Positions 57,561-64,000 of a DNA stretch of 64,000 bases are shown piece after piece. The notes beneath the pieces were generated by a model, which saw only the letters and a list, made by a program, of their open reading frames with translations, was not told where the DNA came from and made no database searches. Both the position numbers and the translations under genes were made by a program. The first letter of the stretch is position 1. Each line of letters begins with the position of its first letter. This DNA comes from Purshia tridentata (lineage: Eukaryota; Streptophyta; Magnoliopsida; Rosales; Rosaceae), in NCBI GenBank assembly GCA_003254885.1, contig QANT01006444.1, positions 1-64,000 on the forward strand. Reading direction: 5' to 3'.

Positions 57561-59709
57561 TGACAAGACCGTCCCCGAATTCCACCTTGGACTCGGAGTG
57601 ATCCTGCGAGAATCCAATATCAAGGAAAATCCTACCTAAAATTCGGCAGAACCTCCCCTGAAATTGGACTAACCCTTTCTCTAGGAAGATCTGCAAAAAC
57701 ACTTCTATACACTCAGCGCCTCTACCACAAACAAAGGGGTTTCCACCCAAGGTTTCAAAACCAAACAATTAAGTATTTAACTAAATTATTAGAGCGGTAC
57801 TACAAGTTTAACTAAAGAAATAAAATTTTCAAGGATAGCTAGTTCCTACAAATTACAAAAATTTACTAGTTTGTCTCAACATCCTTGGCCCGACCGTTCC
57901 GCCGCTACAACCTGGGGGGGGGGGGAATTTAAAAAAACAAAAAGAGGAAAAACTAGTGAGAAGATTCAGTGAGTGGACGAAGATAACAAGTGTTTAAACT
58001 TAACTAAAAAACATATATCCATTTATTATCTTAAACTACAAAAATAATTTGACATAAAGACCTCACGTCTCTCTTTGAAATCCTCTGGTTTTAAATCACT
58101 TTCGTAAAATCCACTGATAACTCCATGTAAATCAGTATCTTAAAGTTTATTTTGCGATTTTCTGGAAAATTAATAAAACTAGTCAAGCTGGCAAACGTCG
58201 AATTGGAACTGAAGGTTTATAACCATTGAAAACTTTCTTACAAAACTGATATAATACTAAAAACTTCCACCCAAACAGTTACCCACCAAACCTGCTGTAC
58301 ATGCGCAGGGTCCACAACCTGCCATACGTAGGCAGGACTAATAATCCTACTGTACATGTGCAGAGTTGGAGTCTGTTATACACATGCAGGGCCAATAGAC
58401 TGCCATACATGCACGCAGGGTCACCCCCAAAGGGCAAGGCATCCGAGCACATGGCCCAAAGCCTACATGTGTGCCGTGATGGGTCCCAAAGACCTTACTG
58501 AACTGATCTGTGGCTGGGTACTTACTCGGCATTTCAAAACCCCTTTTAGTTTCTGAAACCCACGACTATAAATCCTTGGCACCAAAGCCAAATTGAAATC
58601 CAATATTTTCTCAAACCCAAGCATGAAACATTTTTTATTTCTTTTTGTCTCGCCAAAACATGAAATCCAGTATAACAACTCCAACCCAAAGTTTAAATCA
58701 ACCTTAATTAAGAACTCTTGAAACTAAACTTACGAACCCAAATAATATTGCTAAATAATTAATTCAAAGCTCAAATAAAACTCACAATATAACTATAAAT
58801 TAAATCAAGAAGTTTATAAATAAGTCCACTCACAGAGATAGCCTAGCTTTGGTCTCCGGCTGGATCGTCTCTAGTCTCAAGGGTGTCGCCTAAAATAAGA
58901 ATGATTTTTGTTAGAATAATATTCAGAATAATAACTAAAAAACTAGAGTGTGTGAGTTCTAGGTCTTTCGCTCCATAATTCTAAATTAAACCCATAACCT
59001 AACTAAAATTCCTTCTCGACTCAAAATCCAACGCCACTAGCTCAATTTTTATCCGTTAAATTCCTCCAAACAACCTTCATTACTACACAACTCGACCGAG
59101 GGTCATTTGACTACCGTTTCGGTGTCCAAAAGTTTCTAATTCAGTCTAATTTAGAGTTTCTATCCACTCAAACAACCTCTAGGCACCAAAATCAATAACC
59201 CACTAACAAACGGCCTCAATTTCATGATAATTAAAAAAACAATCGCTGTATGGATGGAATCACTAGCCCCCACAGCCCAAGCTGGTGGTACACAGTCCGC
59301 AAATCACAATTTCTTAGTTTTTCACACAAATTCCAATTCTAAATCTCAATTGAAGGTCCATAGGGGTAAAAATTATCTAGAAATCCGTTAGAAACACTCC
59401 TCATAACCAAAATCCAAGCTTACCCAAAATGGGCATGAAACCCACCCCCCCCCCCCCCCCCNAATTTCTTAAGAATTTCCATAATAAACCGAAATTAAAG
59501 AGTCCTAGGGGTGTAATTTGTCTAAAATACCTCACAATTAAACCCAAAACTTGAAATCCAAAGAGAAATCCGAAATGGCCCTAAATCCCTCAAATTCTCA
59601 ATTCTCAACAATCACTGAAAATTAATGCACCAAACTAAGAGGAATGGAAGTTCTTACCAAGATAAGAAAAGCCCAACAAGAACCTTGAAGGTTGCGGGGA
59701 AAGACTTGT
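57561..59709 (-). repeat. 5' LTR of the gag-only element (visible part)
   Basis: It starts TGACAAGACCGTCCCC and aligns with 49869-52250. A G run at about 57914-57925 expands the CCTGGGGG motif, as in the copy at 23411, and a poly-C run lies at about 59443-59461 (N at 59462). It stops at GAAAGACTTG, where a SIRE LTR begins. Confidence 0.82.
58291..58500 (-). repeat. 27-bp tandem repeat array plus conserved block
   Basis: Five diverged units are followed by the conserved block ending GATGGGTCCCAAAGACCT. Confidence 0.84.
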
Positions 59710-61321
59710 GTTAGTTTCAAGTTTTGTATTGGCAATTTCCTTGACAAAACAGCTTGTAATTATTTTAGATTTGAATCTCACACAAGTTCTAGACTAAGTT
59801 AGGAACATTTGAGTGTGCAATGAAGTCTGCATAGCTGGTCCTACATCCCTCATGCCTAAGGTAATACCCATATCATGCATTTCACGTAACATCAGTTTTT
59901 CACAGAGTAGTGCATGTTTTGACTGGTCTATGACATATCATACACTACACTTTTCTGGCACGGGAACTGCACATACTATCTTGTGAATATTATGTGATCC
60001 CACATGAGAATCTTTTATGTGGGTCACTCTCCTAAATGGGTATTTGCACGTGTTTTAACTTTCTGACTTCTTATGATTGGGCCTTTACTCTCCTCATTCA
60101 TTCTCCAGCCCACATCAGTTTTTAATGGGTTTTCATTTTGCACTATTCATCATCTTCTTCAAATTTTTTTTTTTCTGAAAATGGAAACTTTCCCAAAACA
60201 ACTTAGCCCCTCTCCCACATGAATCTTCAGATTCCCTTTGGCATATTCGGCTATGAGCTGTCCTGAAAGTTTGTTAGGACTTGAGCCTATTATTGGCTGC
60301 CATGTGGAACGGTGTGGGTGTGCGTGTGTGGCTGCTGCTACAAGGTACGGGCAGCCCTTCATTCTTTTTGTCTCTCACATTTTTGGTATGTTTTGAGCAG
60401 CCCTTGAGCTGAGTTTTTGGTGAGACCAAATGGGTATTTTATTTTTCAAGAGTTGAAAGTTTTTCTTTGAAAATTTTCTTGTGTTCATCTCTTGATTTGT
60501 TTTATCTAAAAACTAAATGGGTTTTGTGTATGGGTTTCAGATTTCTTCAAAAGCATAAACACATCACTCTAGTTTTTAGATTTGGGTTTACATTGGCTTC
60601 TTCAAATCCTTTTTGGTTGAAGGAGTTGATCTTGCTAACCCAAAATATTGCATATCATTTTCATATTTTGAAGATCCACAAGCAAACTTCAAATGGTTGC
60701 TACGTGTTGATGAGCTAGAGGATTGAGCTGTCAGCAATGTAAATGACTCTCGGTTGCTTGGTTGGTGGTTGCACAAAGTGGGTATGCTAGCTGCTACTTA
60801 GCTTTAGAGTAGGTAAATGAGCTTGTGTGCTGATATAGACTTTGTATTGAACCTCAACATATTGGATTACCCGGTCAGCGGATAAGACCCCCAGTTTTTT
60901 AACCCTTTGAGGTTTTTCTGGGTGAACAACTTGTATGTTTCCTCTTTGTGATTGCTGAGTTTATTTGGGTCTTATATAACTTGTGTTTATTTCCTTGGTA
61001 TATGGCATCACACTATGACTTATGATTGATTATGTTGCATCTGATGAACTGAATATAATCTAGCATCTCACATCTCACTTTAGTTGTGGCTAGCACTGGG
61101 ATGCCTACTTTGATGGATCCTTGAGTGCCTAGGTTGTCACTCCTCACATAAATACTTGAATTGCTAGTTGGTTGTGTTTCTCGAGTTCTGCTTCTGTCGA
61201 GCAGACATAAGTGTGTTTGATTGGTTCAGTCTTGTCAAATAGTTTTAAAATTTGGTCAGATCAGTGATCGTTGTTTTACTTAGGTGCTTTAGGGTGTTAA
61301 AGCACTTTGTACCAAACTTCA
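59710..61321 (+). repeat. 5' LTR of the SIRE-like element, 1612 bp
   Basis: It runs TGTTAGTTTCAAG to CCAAACTTCA. A conserved block at 60870-60940 (CCGGTCAGCGG...GGGTGAAC) is nearly the same as in the old LTR at 47311-47380. Confidence 0.82.
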
Positions 61322-61323
61322 AT

Positions 61324-61335
61324 TGGTATCAGAGC
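61324..61335 (+). other. Primer binding site, tRNA-Met type
   Basis: TGGTATCAGAGC, a perfect match, 2 bases after the LTR. Confidence 0.88.
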
Positions 61336-61393
61336 GCTACTCTAGAAGAAAATAGAGAGGTCTTAGGGTTAGTTTGGTGCTTGATTGTTTTAG

Positions 61394-62767
61394 ATGGATA
61401 GGAACAGAGTTGCGCGTTCTTGTAACTCTCCTCCTTTCTTTGATGGCAGCAACTATGCTGCCTGGAGAGAGAAATTTGAAATTTTTCTTGATGCATATGA
61501 TGAGTTTGCGTATGAATTTCTTACTGTTGAGTGGTCTCATCCTACCCAAATCATAGATGGAGTAGAAATACGTAAGCCTAGGTCTGAGTAGACAGCAGCT
61601 GAGGTAGCTGCCTCTAGCTCAAACAAGAAGGCTAGAAATGCCATTGTCACGGCATTGTCTACTACACAATTTGCCCATGTCCAACATTGTGTCACAGCTA
61701 GACAAGCTTGGAACAAACTTCGGGTAGTCCATGAGGGTGATAAGCAAGTGAGGTCTCTTAGACTACAAATGGTTCATGCAAAATTTGAGGAAATTAGAAT
61801 GAAAGATACCGAGTCATTTTCTGATTTTTTTGAGAGGCTAGAAGAACTTACAAATGAAGGCATGTCCTTAGGAAAACCTTTTGAAGAGTCCGCCATTGTC
61901 CAAAAAGTACTTAGGTCACTACCCAAGAGATTCCAAACCAAAAAACATGCTATCCAAGAGGTTCAAAATTTGGATGAACTTAAAATTGGCAAATTGGTAG
62001 GAAAACTTAAGACTTTTGAGATGGAACTTGAAATGGATGAGAGGGACAGCAAGAAATCCAAGGATATAGCCTTGCAATGTGTCAAAGAAGAGAGTGAAAA
62101 CTTGAGTGAAAAATCATCGATGTCCGATGATGAGGTTGACATCTTTGTCAAAAAGTTTAGGCGAATCCTTAGAAATAGAGGGAGAGAAGCTAAGACAAAT
62201 GGAAGTAACTCTAGGGAATTCAAGTTTAAACCACAAGATGAAAAACCTTTTGAGAGAAAACCAAAGTGGAAGTCCAACTTTAGAGACAATAGAACATCCA
62301 AGAGAGAAATCAAATGTTATACTTGTGGGGGTGTAGGTCACATAGCATCCGAGTGTGCAAACAATAGGAAGAAGTACTTCACTAGCAAGAACAAGGCCAT
62401 GAAAATCACCTGGAGTGATAGTGAAAGTGATCACTCCAAAGAGTGTGCAAACAATAGGAAGAAGTACTCCACCAGTAAGAACAAGGCCATGAAGATCACC
62501 TGGAGTGATAGTGAAAGTGATCACTCCAATGATTGTGAGTCGTCATCCGACAATGAGGGTGATGAAATTGCATTTATTGCATCAATCAAGGAGATTGATC
62601 AAGTTGAAGAAGCCTCAGACTCAGAATCTGCTTTAGATGATGAGTCTTACATTGCATTGTGTAAAAAGTATGATATGCTTTTCACTGAAACCCTTAGCAT
62701 AAAAGAAGAGAATGTGAATCTCAAGAACACTAAACTGAAATTGAGTGAAAAATTGAGTCTCTTGTGA
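61394..62767 (+). pseudogene. Copia gag fossil (UBN2 type) with CCHC knuckle
   Basis: The frame begins MDRNRVARSCNSPPFFDGSN and AAWREKFEIFLDAYD, typical of copia gag, followed by the UBN2-like core (ARQAWNKLRVVHEG, LRLQMVHAKFEEIRMKD, VLRSLPKRFQTK), a charged linker, and the zinc knuckle CYTCGGVGHIASEC at about 62317-62358. A 90-bp tandem duplication (62351-62440, 62441-62530) repeats the end of the knuckle and an acidic serine-rich tract. The C-terminal part is acidic and coiled-coil-like (NLKNTKLKLSEKLSLL). The role would be particle formation and RNA packaging. The copy is broken. Confidence 0.82.
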
Positions 62768-63726
62768 GTGAGAAAGAGTCATTAACTCTTGTGAAACACA
62801 ATCTTGAAAGCCAAGTTAAAGTACTCAAGGAGGGCAATATTTCCTTCAAATCATTGAATGAGAAACTCCAAAGAGAGGTGACAGTTGCAAATGAAAGCAT
62901 TGTTGAGCTCACCATTGGTGCAGAAAGGGTGGATAGAATGCTTAGGATTGGGAAAATTCATGGGGACAAGACCGGTTTGGGTTTTAGTGAAGATTCTCCT
63001 AGTGTGTCTAATTCAAAAACAAACTTTGTCAAGTCCAAATCTGATTATAGCGACAAAAAGGGTCTAGGATTTCTTGATATTGATTTTGTTGCTTTCCATT
63101 CTAATTCAAGTCAAGCCACAACAAGCGCCTCACCAAAAGATAGTCTCCCTCCACCTAAAAAGTCAAGGTTTATTCCAATTTGTCATCATTGCAATGTCAA
63201 AGGTCACATTAGGCCAAATTGCAATTTACTTAGAAGGAAGAAAAATGCACATGTAAAGAGAACCATCATACTTCAAGATCAAGTTGATCACTTACTCAAA
63301 GAGGTAACCAAAATTGCCAAGCTTGTTACCACTGTACCTAAAGAAAAACCAAGTTCAAAACAAAAATGGGTTGAGAAAAGTACCACCAAATGTCTGGTTG
63401 CTTTGACTGCTTGTGACAAACCAGTGAGTGATCAAAATGACAAACTTGTGAGCAACACACTTGAAAAACCAAGATGGGTTAGATGCATTCATGATGATGA
63501 TGAAATCTTAGGTCCAATAGTTCAGCCAATGAAGACTAGAAAACAAATGTCCAATGAAATAGCGCATGTGTGCTATATGTCCATTGTTGATCTTGTGGAC
63601 AGTGGTACTCTTATCTTGCAATGCATTCCTTTCGAGAAAAAATTGGCAAATATTGTTACCAAGGCTTTGGAACCTCCAAAGCATGTTGGTTTGAGGAAAT
63701 CTATTGGCATTTGTGCCACTAGTTGA
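62764..63726 (+). pseudogene. Copia gag-side coiled coil, second knuckle and RNase H-like tail (fossil)
   Basis: The frame starts with coiled-coil-like sequence (LESQVKVLKEGNISF, LNEKLQREVTVANESIVEL), then GKIHGDKTGLGF, a phrase common in SIRE gag, a second zinc knuckle CHHCNVKGHIRPNC (about 63181-63222), a lysine-rich tract, and near the end IPFEKKLANIVTKALEP, which resembles the end of copia RNase H. The central enzymes of copia are not seen between these parts. Part of the same broken element. Confidence 0.75.
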
Positions 63727-64000
63727 CTCCCCTTTGATGTCTTAATGCTTCCTAGTCACTTTCTTTCAAAATTGGGCTACTTGTTGCATTTTCATTGTTC
63801 CCTTCCTTAGTTTTTGTCACTTGAAATTGATCTCTAAATAATTTTCAGCATAATTGTGACTTTGATTTTGAGCATAATCCCTCCTCTGGTCATGTGTTTG
63901 CCTAGACTATTCCTTTATTTGATTAATCATGACAAAGTAAAGATAGATTGATTTAACAATGATTAAAGAGAAATCCTTCTCTTATTTTCATAAAGTTTAA
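63727..64000 (+). other. SIRE-like element, downstream non-coding part
   Basis: T-rich sequence with no open frame. No polypurine tract or 3' LTR is reached before the window ends. Confidence 0.5.

Larger units (their letters stand above)
49869..59709 (-). mobile_element. Gag-only Ty3/gypsy (Tekay/Del-like) element with both LTRs
   Basis: On the minus strand: 5' LTR (57561-59709), tRNA-Met primer site, gag, short untranslated region, polypurine tract, 3' LTR (49869-52681). With the family A solo LTR (54040-57013) set aside the interior is about 1.9 kb and holds gag only; protease, reverse transcriptase and integrase are not seen, so it depended on another element. In about 165 aligned LTR bases I count roughly a dozen differences, suggesting a few million years. 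The far end of its 5' LTR is overlain by a SIRE element at 59710. Confidence 0.82.
59710..64000 (+). mobile_element. SIRE/Maximus-like Ty1/copia element, 5' part (runs off window)
   Basis: A 1612-bp LTR (59710-61321), primer site, long gag-side region with two zinc knuckles and an RNase H-like tail are in order on the plus strand. Long LTR, large gag and a second knuckle fit the SIRE/Maximus clade. Protease, integrase and reverse transcriptase are not seen in the window, so the copy looks reduced, with a few breaks. It lies in the LTR of the gag-only gypsy element and is therefore younger than that insertion. Confidence 0.82.

Noticed and set aside
61374-61556. Alternative forward frame overlapping the start of the copia gag
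   Set aside because: A shadow of the gag frame; the true frame carries AAWREKFEIF and other gag phrases.

Overview
This window looks like repeat-rich heterochromatin from a flowering plant, probably a eudicot. The evidence is a dense nest of Ty3/gypsy and Ty1/copia LTR elements with tRNA-Met-type primer sites, plus MULE, hAT and CACTA-type DNA transposon pieces, AT-rich filler and pyrimidine tracts. I found no host protein gene, rRNA or tRNA gene that I can support. The species cannot be read from the sequence. Labels A, B and C below are my own local names for LTR families.

Layout. 1-3974 is AT-rich DNA holding small DNA transposons: a MULE-like element at 456-1515 with a 9-bp target duplication, a hAT-like end near 2690-2878, a MULE-type MITE at 3282-3469 and a hairpin at 3805-3940. 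3975-18723 is a stack of LTRs of families A and B; one B LTR sits in an A LTR that sits in another B LTR. 18724-19892 has a CACTA end and an unrecognised stretch. 19893-27393 has a plus-strand B-type LTR with primer site and gag, followed by opposite-strand B LTRs. 27394-35807 has a family C LTR split by a solo A LTR, inside older unclassified element sequence. 35808-47830 is an old SIRE/Maximus-type LTR broken up by a hAT MITE and a copia element, itself loaded with a 503-bp solo LTR and a solo A LTR. 47831-59709 is a B LTR followed by a minus-strand, gag-only Tekay/Del-like element with both LTRs, its gag split by another solo A LTR. 59710-64000 is the 5' part of a SIRE/Maximus-like copia element that runs off the window.

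Family A (about 2.9 kb) occurs here only as lone LTRs. Four have recognisable 5-bp target duplications, so LTR-LTR recombination has been frequent. Families A and B share a cassette of short tandem repeats followed by a conserved block, and the repeat type does not follow the family, which suggests exchange of segments between LTRs.

The most interesting signals are regulatory. Several B LTRs carry heat-shock-element-like arrays of three to five alternating GAA/TTC triplets, conserved in triplets but not in spacers. A LTRs carry three W-box cores (TTGACC) one helical turn apart. The 52-bp repeat units contain hairpins with paired stem changes. All are read by eye; none is tested for expression.
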